Shown here in pieces: positions 17,373 through 25,760 of a stretch of DNA of 64,000 bases. The stretch covers positions 29,191 through 93,190 of the forward strand of contig DASZVN010000052.1 of assembly GCA_035547055.1 (NCBI GenBank), written 5' to 3'. A program made the translations under genes and the position numbers. Below the pieces are notes generated by a model. The model searched no databases. It had not been told where the DNA came from and saw only the letters and a list, made by a program, of their open reading frames with translations. Each line of letters begins with the position of its first letter. The stretch's first letter is position 1. The DNA comes from DASZVN01 sp035547055 (GTDB lineage: Bacteria > Pseudomonadota > Alphaproteobacteria > Rhizobiales > Methylopilaceae).

Positions 17373-18608
17373 ATGACGATCGACCGCAGAACCTTCCTGA
17401 AAACCGCTGCCGGCATCGGTGCCGCCGCCGCGTTGCCGATGCCGTTTGTCCGCACCGCTGGCGCTGCGGACACCATCAAGCTCGCCGCGCTCTATGACCT
17501 GTCCGGCGGCCTCGAGGTGTCGGGCAAGCCTATGCTCGACACGCTGAACTACGCCGTCGGCGAGATCAACGCGGCGGGCGGCCTCCTCGGCAAGCAGGTC
17601 GAGGTCGTTACCTATGACACCCAGTCGGCGATGCAGATGTACGGCCAGTACGCCCAGCAGGCCGCGCTGAAGGACCGGGTCGCCGTCGTCCATGGCGGCA
17701 TCACCTCGGCCTCCCGCGAGGTCATCCGCCCGGTGCTCGACAAGTACAAGACGCTCTATTTCTACGATACGCCCTACGAGGGCGGTGTCTGCGACCGCAA
17801 CATCTTCTGCCCATCGACCACGCCGGGTCAGACCGTCGACAAGCTGGTCGCCTATGCGCTGAAGAAGTTCGGCAAGAAGGTCTATACCCTGGCGGCAAAC
17901 TACAATTACGGCCAGATCACCGCCGACTGGGTGAAGAAATACGCCAAGGACGGCGGTGGCGAGGTCGTCGGCACCGAGTTCTTCCCCCTCGATGCCGCCG
18001 ACTTCAGCGCCACGATCTCGAAGATCCAGGCGGCCAAGCCGGACTGGGTGATGGCGGTCCTGGTCGGCGGGGGCACGATCTCGTTCTACCGGCAATTCGC
18101 CGCCGCGGGCCTCGGCGGCAAGATCGGCGTCGCCTCCACCACCTTCGGCGGCAACGGCGAGCAGCTCGTGCTGTCGCCGAAGGAAACCGACGGCATCGCC
18201 GTCTGCTACAATTACATGGAGACGATTCAGAATCCCGAAAACGCCAAGTTCCTCGACGGTTTCCACAAGAAGTTCGGCGCCAAGTACACGCCGCTCTACG
18301 AGCTGCCGATGTCGAGCTACCAGGGCGTCCACCTCTGGGCCGCCGGCGTGCGCAAGGCAGGCAGCACCGATCGCATGGCGGTGATCAAGGCGCTGGAGAC
18401 CGGCATCGCGATCGACATGCCGTCGGGCAAGGTGACGGTCGATCCGACCACCCACCACTGCATCCTCAACGTCTATCTCGCCGAGTTCCACGACGGCGGG
18501 CCCAAGGTAGTGCAGGACTTCCCGCAGCAGAAGCCGACCGACACCGAGGCCGTCTGCAACCTCAAGGACCATCCGAACGACCGCAAGCAATACGTCATCA
18601 AGGTCTGA
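17373..18608 (+). CDS. ABC transporter substrate-binding protein, urea/short-amide type (UrtA/FmdD-like), Tat signal
   Basis: 411-aa binding protein of the urea/short-chain amide branch. The N-terminus has a twin-arginine motif (DRRTFLKTA) followed by a hydrophobic region and an AGAAD cleavage area. The mature protein has IKLAALYDLSGGLEVSGKP, a GGITSASREVIRPV segment, YFYDTPYEGGVCDRNIF and FFPLDAADFSATISKIQ, the pattern shared by UrtA, FmdD and AmiC. ATG 17373 follows GAGG. Together with amiCR beside it, an amide or urea-like ligand is likely. This is inference from family and context. Confidence 0.85.
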   Translation: MTIDRRTFLKTAAGIGAAAALPMPFVRTAGAADTIKLAALYDLSGGLEVSGKPMLDTLNYAVGEINAAGGLLGKQVEVVTYDTQSAMQMYGQYAQQAALKDRVAVVHGGITSASREVIRPVLDKYKTLYFYDTPYEGGVCDRNIFCPSTTPGQTVDKLVAYALKKFGKKVYTLAANYNYGQITADWVKKYAKDGGGEVVGTEFFPLDAADFSATISKIQAAKPDWVMAVLVGGGTISFYRQFAAAGLGGKIGVASTTFGGNGEQLVLSPKETDGIAVCYNYMETIQNPENAKFLDGFHKKFGAKYTPLYELPMSSYQGVHLWAAGVRKAGSTDRMAVIKALETGIAIDMPSGKVTVDPTTHHCILNVYLAEFHDGGPKVVQDFPQQKPTDTEAVCNLKDHPNDRKQYVIKV

Positions 18609-18630
18609 GTGCGGAGCGGGAGAGCGGACG

Positions 18631-19497
18631 ATGGCTTGGGCCGGCATCATCTCGATCGACTTCCTGTACGCAGTCGCGTCCCTGATCCTGGTCAGCCTCG
18701 GGCTGGCCGTGATCTTCGGCATGATGCGCATCATCAATCTGGCGCACGGCGAGTTCCTGGTGCTCGGGAGCTACGCCGCGATCCTCTCCAGCCATGCCGG
18801 CGTGAACATCTGGGTGGCGTGCCTCATCGTCGCGCCGCTCGCGGTCGGCATGATCGGCTTCGTCATCGAGCGCCTGCTGATCCGGCATCTCTACGGGCGG
18901 CTGGTCGACACCATGCTCGCGACGTGGGGCCTCAGCCTCTTCGTCGTCGGGCTTCTGACCACGGTGTTCGGCAACGACACGCAGGGCGTTTCGGCGCCGC
19001 TCGGGCCGATCCATATCGGCGACTACCAGGCGAGCGGCTACAGCCTGTTCGTCATCGGGCTCGCGCTGGTGGTCCTCGCCGCGGTCTACGGCGTGCTGCG
19101 TTTCACCCGCTTTGGCCTGTTCGCCCGCGGCACGATGCAGAACGCCGACATGGCCGCGGCGCTCGGGGTCCATGTCTCGGCGGTCTATTCGACCACCTTC
19201 GCCCTCGGCGCCGGCCTCGCCGGCCTTGCCGGCGGCGTCCTGGCCCCCGTCACCGGCGTCTTTCCGTCGATCGGCGGGGCCTATATCGGCAAGGCCTTCA
19301 TCACCGTGCTGAGCGGCGGCTCGGCGATCCTCGCCGGCACCTCGTCGGCCTCGGTACTGCTCGGCGCGGTCGACCAGATCGGCACCTTCGCCACCAACGC
19401 GGTGTTCGGCCAGGTCGGCCTCCTGGTCGCCGCCGTCGTCCTCATCCGCTTCATGCCCCAGGGCATCACCAGCCGCTTCTTCAGGAGGAGCCTATGA
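18631..19497 (+). CDS. LIV/urea-type ABC transporter permease (LivH/UrtB class)
   Basis: 288-aa inner-membrane permease with the VSLGLAVIFGMMRIINLAHG motif and MQNADMAAALGVHVSAVYST as cytoplasmic coupling loop. About eight hydrophobic helices. It lies 22 bp after the SBP gene and overlaps the next permease by four bases (ATGA). It carries the substrate delivered by the Tat-exported SBP. Confidence 0.9.
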   Translation: MAWAGIISIDFLYAVASLILVSLGLAVIFGMMRIINLAHGEFLVLGSYAAILSSHAGVNIWVACLIVAPLAVGMIGFVIERLLIRHLYGRLVDTMLATWGLSLFVVGLLTTVFGNDTQGVSAPLGPIHIGDYQASGYSLFVIGLALVVLAAVYGVLRFTRFGLFARGTMQNADMAAALGVHVSAVYSTTFALGAGLAGLAGGVLAPVTGVFPSIGGAYIGKAFITVLSGGSAILAGTSSASVLLGAVDQIGTFATNAVFGQVGLLVAAVVLIRFMPQGITSRFFRRSL

Positions 19498-20555
19498 TCG
19501 CCCAGGTGTCGGCGCTGCTGCGCGGCCACGCCGGGACGACCGCGCTCGCGCTCGTCGGACTCGGCCTCCTGTTCGGGCTGCCGCTGGGTCTCGAGACCTA
19601 TGTGCTGCTCCAGGTAACGGTCTACGTCACCTTCGCCATCCTGGCGCTGAGCCTCGGCTTCGTCCTCGGCTTCGGCGGCATCCTCTGCCTCGGCCAGTCG
19701 GTGTTCTTCGGGCTCGGCGCCTACACCTACGGCATTGCCGTCACCGACATGGGCGACAGCACCATCCCCGTCCTGCTGTCGGTCGCGGTGCCGAGCCTGT
19801 TCGCGGCGGCGCTCGGCTATTTCATCTTCTGGGGCCGCATCAGCGACGTCTATGTCGGCGTCATCACGCTGACGGTCTCGCTGATCTTCTTCAGCGTGGT
19901 GAACTCGACTGCCGGCCCGCAATACCACATCGGCGCTGCCGCGATCGGCGGCTACAACGGGATGCCCAACATTCCCGGGATCAACCTGCCGTTCGAGCCC
20001 GACGACACGCTCGACCCCAACGGCGTGTTCTACCTCACGATGGGCTCTCTCCTCGTCTGCTATTTCGGTCTGCGCTGGCTGCTCACGACCACCTTTGGCC
20101 GGGTCGTGGTGGCGGTGCGCGAGAACGAGCGGCGGGTCGAACTGCTCGGCTACGACGCCCGGCGCTACAAGCTCCTCGCACTGACGCTCGGCGCCGCGAT
20201 CGCCGGGCTCGCGGGGTGCCTCTTCGCCAACTGGGGCTCGTTCGTCGGGCCGTCGGTCTTCAGCGTCGTGCAGTCGGCCCAGATCCTGATCTGGGTGACG
20301 GTCGGCGGCGCCGGCACGCTGCTCGGCCCCGTCATCGGCAGCATCCTGATCTCGTGGTTGACGGCCGTGCTCGGCACCCAGCAGACGCTGAACGCCAGCC
20401 TCGTCCTCGGCTTCATCCTGCTCGTATTCGTGCTGGTGGTCCCCGGCGGCATCGCCGCGGTGGCGCGCCGCGCACGGACGGCGGCGGCGAGGCTTGGGGC
20501 ATTCGGCGCCGCGCGGCGAATCGGCCGCGAGGCGCATCCGGGAGCACGGCCATGA
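19494..20555 (+). CDS. LIV/urea-type ABC transporter permease (LivM/UrtC class)
   Basis: 353-aa permease with about ten hydrophobic segments. It has LSLGFVLGFGGILCLGQSVF, GRVVVAVRENERRVELLGYD (coupling loop) and an Ala/Arg-rich cytoplasmic tail. ATG 19494 overlaps the preceding stop and has AGGAGG just upstream. The end overlaps the next gene by four bases. Confidence 0.9.
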   Translation: MIAQVSALLRGHAGTTALALVGLGLLFGLPLGLETYVLLQVTVYVTFAILALSLGFVLGFGGILCLGQSVFFGLGAYTYGIAVTDMGDSTIPVLLSVAVPSLFAAALGYFIFWGRISDVYVGVITLTVSLIFFSVVNSTAGPQYHIGAAAIGGYNGMPNIPGINLPFEPDDTLDPNGVFYLTMGSLLVCYFGLRWLLTTTFGRVVVAVRENERRVELLGYDARRYKLLALTLGAAIAGLAGCLFANWGSFVGPSVFSVVQSAQILIWVTVGGAGTLLGPVIGSILISWLTAVLGTQQTLNASLVLGFILLVFVLVVPGGIAAVARRARTAAARLGAFGAARRIGREAHPGARP

Positions 20556-21274
20556 CGGAGATGCTGCTCGAGACGCGCGCGCTCACCATGCAGTTTGGCG
20601 GCGTGCGCGCCGTCGATGGGGTCGATTTCGCCCTCGCCGAAGGCGAGCTCCGCTGCCTGATCGGCCCGAACGGCGCGGGCAAGTCGACTTTCTTCAAGCT
20701 CATCACCGGCCAGCTCCGGCCGAGCGCCGGCGAGGTGCTCTATCGCGGCCGGCCGATCACCGGGCTCGAGCCGCACGACATCGCTCGGCTCGGCATGGGC
20801 ATCAAGACCCAGGTGCCCAACGTGTTCGACGGCCTGTCGGTGCGGGAGAACCTCTGGCTCGCTGCGCGGCGGCGCCATGTCGGCCGTGCCGCCGACCGGT
20901 CGGTCGAGGAGCAGATGGACCGGCTCGGCCTCGGCGCGCTGCGCGAGCGCATCGTCGGCCAGCTCGCGCACGGCCAGCGCCAGTGGGTCGAGCTCGGCGT
21001 CGTGCTCGCTGCCGGGCCCGAGCTGGTGCTGCTCGACGAGCCCGCAGCGGGGATGACCGACGACGAGACCCGCCGCACCGCCGAGCTGATCGGCGAGATC
21101 AACAAGACCCACGCGCTGATCGTGGTCGAGCACGACATGCAGTTCATCCGCGCCATCGCTCGCACCGTGACGGTGTTCAACCAGGGCTCGGTCCTGGTGG
21201 AGGGCGACGTCGCCGATGTGCTGCGCGACCCCAGGGTGCGCGATGTCTATCTCGGCAAGAAGGTGGCGGCATGA
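20552..21274 (+). CDS. LIV/urea-type ABC transporter ATP-binding protein (LivG/UrtD class)
   Basis: 240-aa ATPase: Walker A GPNGAGKSTFFKLITG, Q-loop GIKTQVPNVFDGLSVRENL, signature LAHGQRQWVELGVVL, Walker B LVLLDEPAAGMTDDE, switch His VVEHDMQFI. The signature AHGQRQWVELG resembles UrtD-type ATPases (SHGQKQWLEIG), which supports the urea/amide assignment. It overlaps both neighbours by four bases. Confidence 0.9.
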   Translation: MTEMLLETRALTMQFGGVRAVDGVDFALAEGELRCLIGPNGAGKSTFFKLITGQLRPSAGEVLYRGRPITGLEPHDIARLGMGIKTQVPNVFDGLSVRENLWLAARRRHVGRAADRSVEEQMDRLGLGALRERIVGQLAHGQRQWVELGVVLAAGPELVLLDEPAAGMTDDETRRTAELIGEINKTHALIVVEHDMQFIRAIARTVTVFNQGSVLVEGDVADVLRDPRVRDVYLGKKVAA

Positions 21275-21975
21275 GCCTCGAAGTCGAAGACCTCCACGTC
21301 TCCTACGGCCGCATCCCGATTCTTCACGGCGTCGACTTCAGCGTCCGCGACGGCCAGGCGGTCGGCATCCTCGGCCACAACGGCATGGGCAAGACGACGC
21401 TCCTGAAGGCGCTGATCGGCCACCTGCCGGTGCGCAAGGGTACCATCCGCTTCTTCGGCGAGGATGTCACCCGCGCGCCGACCCACCGCCGCGCCCGTGC
21501 CGGCATGGGCTACGTTCCGCAGGGGCGCGGCATCTTCCCGGCGCTCTCGGTGATGGACAATCTCCGCATGGGCTGCGCCGGGGTTTCCGGCAGCGACGCG
21601 GCGGTGATCGAGCGCGTCCTCGACGGATTTCCCCGCCTGAAGCCCCTGCTCGAGCGGGTGGGCGGCACGCTTTCCGGCGGCGAACAGCAGATCCTCGCGC
21701 TCGCTCGCGCGCTCTGCGGCGAACCCTATTTCCTGCTGCTCGACGAGCCGACCGAGGGCATCCAGCCGTCCATCGTCGACAGCATCGCCGAGACCCTGTC
21801 GGAGCTCAACCGGACGCAGAAGCTCGCGATCGTCGTTGTCGAGCAGAACCTCGAGTTCCTCACCGGCATCGCCAGCGAGGTCTTCTACATCCAGAAGGGC
21901 CGCATCACCGGCAAGGTCGATCCCAAGACCTTCGCCGATCTCGACCTCGCCGGCGAACTCACCGCCGCGTCCTGA
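21271..21975 (+). CDS. LIV/urea-type ABC transporter ATP-binding protein (LivF/UrtE class)
   Basis: 234-aa ATPase: Walker A GHNGMGKTTLLKALIG, GYVPQGRGIFPALSVMDNL, signature LSGGEQQILALARALCG, Walker B LLLDEPTEGIQPSIV, switch VVEQNLEF. GRNGMGKTTLLK and EGIQPSII are typical of the UrtE branch, which again fits urea or amide transport. ATG 21271 overlaps the stop of the previous ATPase. Confidence 0.9.
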   Translation: MSLEVEDLHVSYGRIPILHGVDFSVRDGQAVGILGHNGMGKTTLLKALIGHLPVRKGTIRFFGEDVTRAPTHRRARAGMGYVPQGRGIFPALSVMDNLRMGCAGVSGSDAAVIERVLDGFPRLKPLLERVGGTLSGGEQQILALARALCGEPYFLLLDEPTEGIQPSIVDSIAETLSELNRTQKLAIVVVEQNLEFLTGIASEVFYIQKGRITGKVDPKTFADLDLAGELTAAS

Positions 21976-22019
21976 TCCGAGCGCGACGTTTTCACCCCCC
22001 GCAGCCAAGGAGGCTTGCC

Positions 22020-22715
22020 ATGCATCCCATCGAGATCAATCCGACCGTCGCCCAGCGCGTGAAAGAATGGCGCGGCGCCAAGCACATGTTCGAGGGCCTC
22101 GATCCAACCAAGACGGCGCATATCGTGGTCGACCTGCAGAACGGCTTCATGGCCGAGGGGGCGACGGTCGAGGTGCCGACCGCGCGCGAGATCGTGCCGA
22201 ACGTCAACGCCATTTCGAAGGCGCTGCGCGCCGCGGGCGGCCTCGTCGTCTATATCCGCTTCATCACCGACAAGGCCGGCTGGTCGACCTGGTATACCCA
22301 CTTCAACCGGGGACAACGGCTCGACGATGTCGTCGCCGCTTTCACACCCGGCAACGAACAGTTCGAGCTGTGGGCCGGGCTCGACGTCCAACCGGAAGAC
22401 CTCATCGTCGACAAGACGCGGTTCGGCGCGTTCGTGCCGGGCTCGTCCGAGCTGGACGCGATCCTGAAGGCGCGGGGCATCGACACCCTGATCATCACCG
22501 GCACGGCCACGAACGTCTGCTGCGAATCTACCGCGCGGGACGCGATGCAGATGAACTACAAGGTGATCTTCGTCGCCGATGGCAACGCCGCGATGACCGA
22601 TGTCGAGCACGCGACGACACTGAACAACATGGCGGCACTGTTCGCCGACGTCATGACCGCCGACGAACTGGTGGGCGTGCTGAGCGCCGCACCCAAGATG
22701 CAGGCTGCCGAATAG
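22020..22715 (+). CDS. Isochorismatase-family cysteine amidohydrolase (RutB-like)
   Basis: 231-aa cysteine hydrolase. The catalytic Asp is in HIVVDLQNGFM, the Lys in VDKTRFGAFVPGSSELD, and the Cys in GTATNVCCESTARDAMQM, preceded by the cis-peptide region. The family includes ureidoacrylate amidohydrolase RutB, N-carbamoylsarcosine amidase, maleamate and nicotinamide amidases. SD AAGGAGG precedes ATG 22020, and it lies 44 bp after the ABC operon. It most likely hydrolyses the imported amide or its product, releasing ammonia. The specific substrate is unknown. Confidence 0.87.
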   Translation: MHPIEINPTVAQRVKEWRGAKHMFEGLDPTKTAHIVVDLQNGFMAEGATVEVPTAREIVPNVNAISKALRAAGGLVVYIRFITDKAGWSTWYTHFNRGQRLDDVVAAFTPGNEQFELWAGLDVQPEDLIVDKTRFGAFVPGSSELDAILKARGIDTLIITGTATNVCCESTARDAMQMNYKVIFVADGNAAMTDVEHATTLNNMAALFADVMTADELVGVLSAAPKMQAAE

Positions 22716-22853
22716 GCGGGCCGGCCGACCGGTGGGCGTTCGCTCTCTCACTCGCGCCCGCCGGTCGCGTCCCGTTTCACAGCAAGGCAAGATTGGTCGG
22801 TCGCGGCGCCGCGTTGGGCGTTGGCGGCACTAGCGTGAAAGAGGGCAGGGGAA

Positions 22854-24554
22854 ATGGCAGGTACCGGCAAGATTCGTGTCGCCCATGTCGCGGGGCCGAC
22901 GGCGACGATCCAGAACACGCCGCCGCTGATCACGTCCGACAAAGCGCGGGCGAAGTATGGCCTCCCGCCGCGGGGCGGCAGGAATGGCGCGGCGAAGTTC
23001 GACGCGCTGCGGGCGCAGCGGCTCGCGGCGCCGGCCAAAGTCTATGTCGAGCAGTTCTCGGCCCATCCGCTCGAGTCCGATGCCGCCGATCTCTATGGCC
23101 CGCCCGACGGCTATCTCGACGCCGCGGGGGTGTTCCATGCCGAAAAGACCAGCGAGACGGACAAGCCGGTCTTCGAGATCGAGCTGAAGCCCGAGGACGG
23201 GCTCTACCCGCTGCCCTACATGGCACGCCAGGCCGACGGCTCGCCCTGGGAGGAGGAGTGCGCCGAGCCGGGCGCGCCGGCCGAGCGGGCGCGGCAGGGC
23301 TTCTTCCCCGACGGCTCGCGCAGCTTCGAGGAGATCGACCGCCTCGGCATCGGCGATGCCGGCACGGCGAGCCTGATCTCGTCCGTCGCCGAGGTCGATT
23401 TCTACCGTGGCGCCCCTCCCGGCGGCTATCGCAAGGGCCTGCCTGCCGGTCGCCGCAGCGACAAGGGCGACGGCGATATCGCCCCCGAGATCGGCGGCAT
23501 CAATTTCTATGCCTACAAGCCGATCCATCTCGCCAGCGCGCCGCCGCGGCCGATGCTGGCGAAGGTGACGAACGACGTGCAGGCCGTCGCCGACAGCGGC
23601 CACTACGACGGCATCATCTGGACCCAGGGCAGCCCGCAGGTCGAGGAGTGCGCCTATTGGTTCAACCTCCTGATCGACACTGCCAAGCCGATCTGCGGCA
23701 ACGCCGCCCAGCGGCCGCAGGGCCTCATCAGCAACGACGGCCCGAAGAACATCGTCGACTCGGTCAATTTCATCGCCTCGCACATCTGGGCCGACGAGGC
23801 GGGGAAGAACCGCTGCGGCGTCGTCGTCATCCAGGAGCAGCAGATTTTCGCCGCGCGGGAGGTCGCCAAGGTCGACGCCCGCCCCGGCGGCTATGTCGCC
23901 ACGGGCGGCCACGGCGGCATCCTCGGCCAGGTCAGCCATACTGGCCGCATGACGCTGACCTACCTGCCCGCCTACAAGCACACCTATCTGTCCGATCTGA
24001 AACTGCCGAGCCTGCCGTCGAGCGTGAAGGCGGTGAAGCGCGGCGCCGCCGCGATCGAGACGATCGACGTCGCGGTGAAGGATGCGGCAGGCAAGCTCCT
24101 GCCGGGCGCCATCCCTGCCGTATCGATCGTCAAGGACGGCAGCTTCTCGACGCTCGAATTCGGCGACGATCCGGCGCTCGAGGCCGACCTCATCGCCTCG
24201 ATCGAGCACAAGCTTCGCCTCGGCATGCTGACCGGATTCATCGCCGAGGGCCTGGTGCCCTATGGCTCCATTCCATCGGCAGCCCGCCACCGGCTGCTGC
24301 TGAAGGCGACCTTCAGCGGCGTTCCGGTTGCCAAGGTCGGCCGCAACGCGCCCGAGGGCTTCGCCGATCCGACCGATTTCGAGATCGCCGCCGGCAATCT
24401 CACCGCGACGAAGGCGCGCCTGCTGCTGATGGCCTGCCTGCTGAAATTCGGCAGCCTGCCGCCCGCCGCCGACCCCGAACACCCGACGTCCGTAGAACTC
24501 GACGCCACCCGCGCTGCCGTCGCCCGGTACCAGACGATCTTCGACACGCATTGA
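22854..24554 (+). CDS. Asparaginase-family protein with diverged active site, 566 aa
   Basis: Residues 230-360 carry a clear asparaginase/glutaminase core: IIWTQGSPQVEECAYWFN, CGNAAQRPQGLISNDGPKNI, GVVVIQEQQIFAAREVAKVD, GGHGGILGQV. The N-terminal nucleophile region (canonical GGTIAG) reads AGPTATIQ with Thr16 aligned. The second catalytic motif, canonically HGTDTMEET, is QGSPQVEEC, so Thr-Asp becomes Ser260-Pro261; the distal Lys (EVAKVDA) is kept. It is about 230 residues longer than usual, with an insertion at 30-220 and a C-terminal extension. It is probably an amidohydrolase for an unusual amide, or a binding-only homologue. It sits 138 bp after the RutB-like gene. Confidence 0.75.
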   Translation: MAGTGKIRVAHVAGPTATIQNTPPLITSDKARAKYGLPPRGGRNGAAKFDALRAQRLAAPAKVYVEQFSAHPLESDAADLYGPPDGYLDAAGVFHAEKTSETDKPVFEIELKPEDGLYPLPYMARQADGSPWEEECAEPGAPAERARQGFFPDGSRSFEEIDRLGIGDAGTASLISSVAEVDFYRGAPPGGYRKGLPAGRRSDKGDGDIAPEIGGINFYAYKPIHLASAPPRPMLAKVTNDVQAVADSGHYDGIIWTQGSPQVEECAYWFNLLIDTAKPICGNAAQRPQGLISNDGPKNIVDSVNFIASHIWADEAGKNRCGVVVIQEQQIFAAREVAKVDARPGGYVATGGHGGILGQVSHTGRMTLTYLPAYKHTYLSDLKLPSLPSSVKAVKRGAAAIETIDVAVKDAAGKLLPGAIPAVSIVKDGSFSTLEFGDDPALEADLIASIEHKLRLGMLTGFIAEGLVPYGSIPSAARHRLLLKATFSGVPVAKVGRNAPEGFADPTDFEIAAGNLTATKARLLLMACLLKFGSLPPAADPEHPTSVELDATRAAVARYQTIFDTH

Positions 24555-24591
24555 ACAGGTCGATCACGCCACGGCCCGAGGAGTGGGTGGA

Positions 24592-24655
24592 TCAGCAAAA
24601 TTCTATGGAAACTGCATGTTTCATATACCGCCGTCGTGGCCGCGAACCCCTAAGA
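24592..24655 (+). promoter_or_regulatory. Shared operator-like element and putative -10 before the propeller/aldolase operon
   Basis: TCAGCAAAATTCTATGG (24592-24608) is one of five similar elements in the island. It continues into an inverted repeat (TATGGAAAC-TGCAT-GTTTCATA). CCCTAAGA starts at 24648, exactly 45 bases after the CTATGG start, the same spacing as at 41846/41891. TAAGAC may serve as -10. The arrangement suits an activator site upstream of a weak promoter. Confidence 0.5.
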
Positions 24656-24711
24656 CAGGAGGGAAGGCCGACGAGTAGCCAAGTTGGCCGTGCTCGACGG
24701 AGGAGGCGGCG

Positions 24712-25752
24712 ATGCAGGGTGTCGTTCTCGCAGGTACGGCCGTCACGCGGCCGGACTCGGTCGGAACGCTCTACCGTCTCGAAGATGGCGGCTCGTGGAA
24801 AACCGTTGACGGCATTCCCGAAACCGTTGGCGTGCAGGCGATCACGCCGCACCCGTCGAAGCCCGGCGTCGTCTACGCCGCGACCCGCAAGGGAGTGTTC
24901 CAGTCGGACGACAGCGGCCGGAGCTGGCGCGAGCTCGGCCTCGCCGGCGAGGGCAGGCAGTTCTGGAGCGTGGCGGTCAGCCCGCACGACCACGATGTGT
25001 TGTTCGTGGGTTCGTCCCCGGTCGGCTTCTACCGCAGTGCCGACGGCGGCCGGACTTGGCGTCCGTGCCGCTGCGACCAGCCCGAGCGCTTCAAGATCAC
25101 GTTCGGCGGCTCGCGGGCGATGTCGATCGCGTTTCACCCGACCGACCCGCGCGTGATGTATGCGGTCGCCGAGATCAACGGCCTTCTCGTCTCGACCGAC
25201 AGCGGCGATTCCTGGCAGGGCGCCAACACGGCCATCGAGCGGCTCTCCCGCGAGCCGGCTTTGCGGAGCCGCGAGGTCACCGACGACGACACCGAGGGCA
25301 TGTTTGACGCCCATTGGATCTGCACCAGCGCGGCCCGGCCGGATGCCGCCTTCTATGGCTGCCGCATGGGCATTTTCGCGACCGACGACCGTGGCGAAAG
25401 CCTGACCAGCCTCGATGTCGACCGCTATGCGCCGTTCCATTACACGCGCGGCGTCCGTCCGGCCATCGACGACCCCCGCACGCTCTACGCCTGCTTCAGC
25501 ATCTCATCGCGCAGCGAAGCCGGCGCGATGTATCGCAGCCGCGACGTCGGCGAGAGTTGGGAGCGGATCGATTCGCAGGTGACGCCGAAGAGTACGATCC
25601 TGGGCATCGGTCTCCACGCCAGCGATCCTCGCGCCCTCGTCTCGGTCACGCGCCACGGCCAGGTCTTCTACACCGCCGACGGCGCCAGGAGTTGGACCGA
25701 GACGCAGTTGCCGGCCAATGCCGGCGACTGTTTCTGCGGGGCCATTCTCTGA
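24712..25752 (+). CDS. BNR/Asp-box beta-propeller protein, no signal peptide
   Basis: 346-aa repeat protein with at least five Asp-box motifs: QSDDSGRSW, RSADGGRTW, STDSGDSW, RSRDVGESW, YTADGARSW. Each lies in a blade-like unit, as in sialidase/Vps10-type propellers. No signal peptide or membrane segment is visible, so it should be cytoplasmic. No sialidase catalytic residues are identifiable. It is the first gene of an operon with an aldolase, decarboxylase-like proteins and LigJ. Propellers of this type can be lactonases or scaffolds; I do not assign a function. Confidence 0.75.
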   Translation: MQGVVLAGTAVTRPDSVGTLYRLEDGGSWKTVDGIPETVGVQAITPHPSKPGVVYAATRKGVFQSDDSGRSWRELGLAGEGRQFWSVAVSPHDHDVLFVGSSPVGFYRSADGGRTWRPCRCDQPERFKITFGGSRAMSIAFHPTDPRVMYAVAEINGLLVSTDSGDSWQGANTAIERLSREPALRSREVTDDDTEGMFDAHWICTSAARPDAAFYGCRMGIFATDDRGESLTSLDVDRYAPFHYTRGVRPAIDDPRTLYACFSISSRSEAGAMYRSRDVGESWERIDSQVTPKSTILGIGLHASDPRALVSVTRHGQVFYTADGARSWTETQLPANAGDCFCGAIL

Positions 25753-25760
25753 GCCGGGCG

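Noticed and set aside
21836..25156. Plus-strand open frame of 1106 codons
   Set aside because: Runs out of frame through four recognisable genes and is Arg-rich throughout; a shadow frame.
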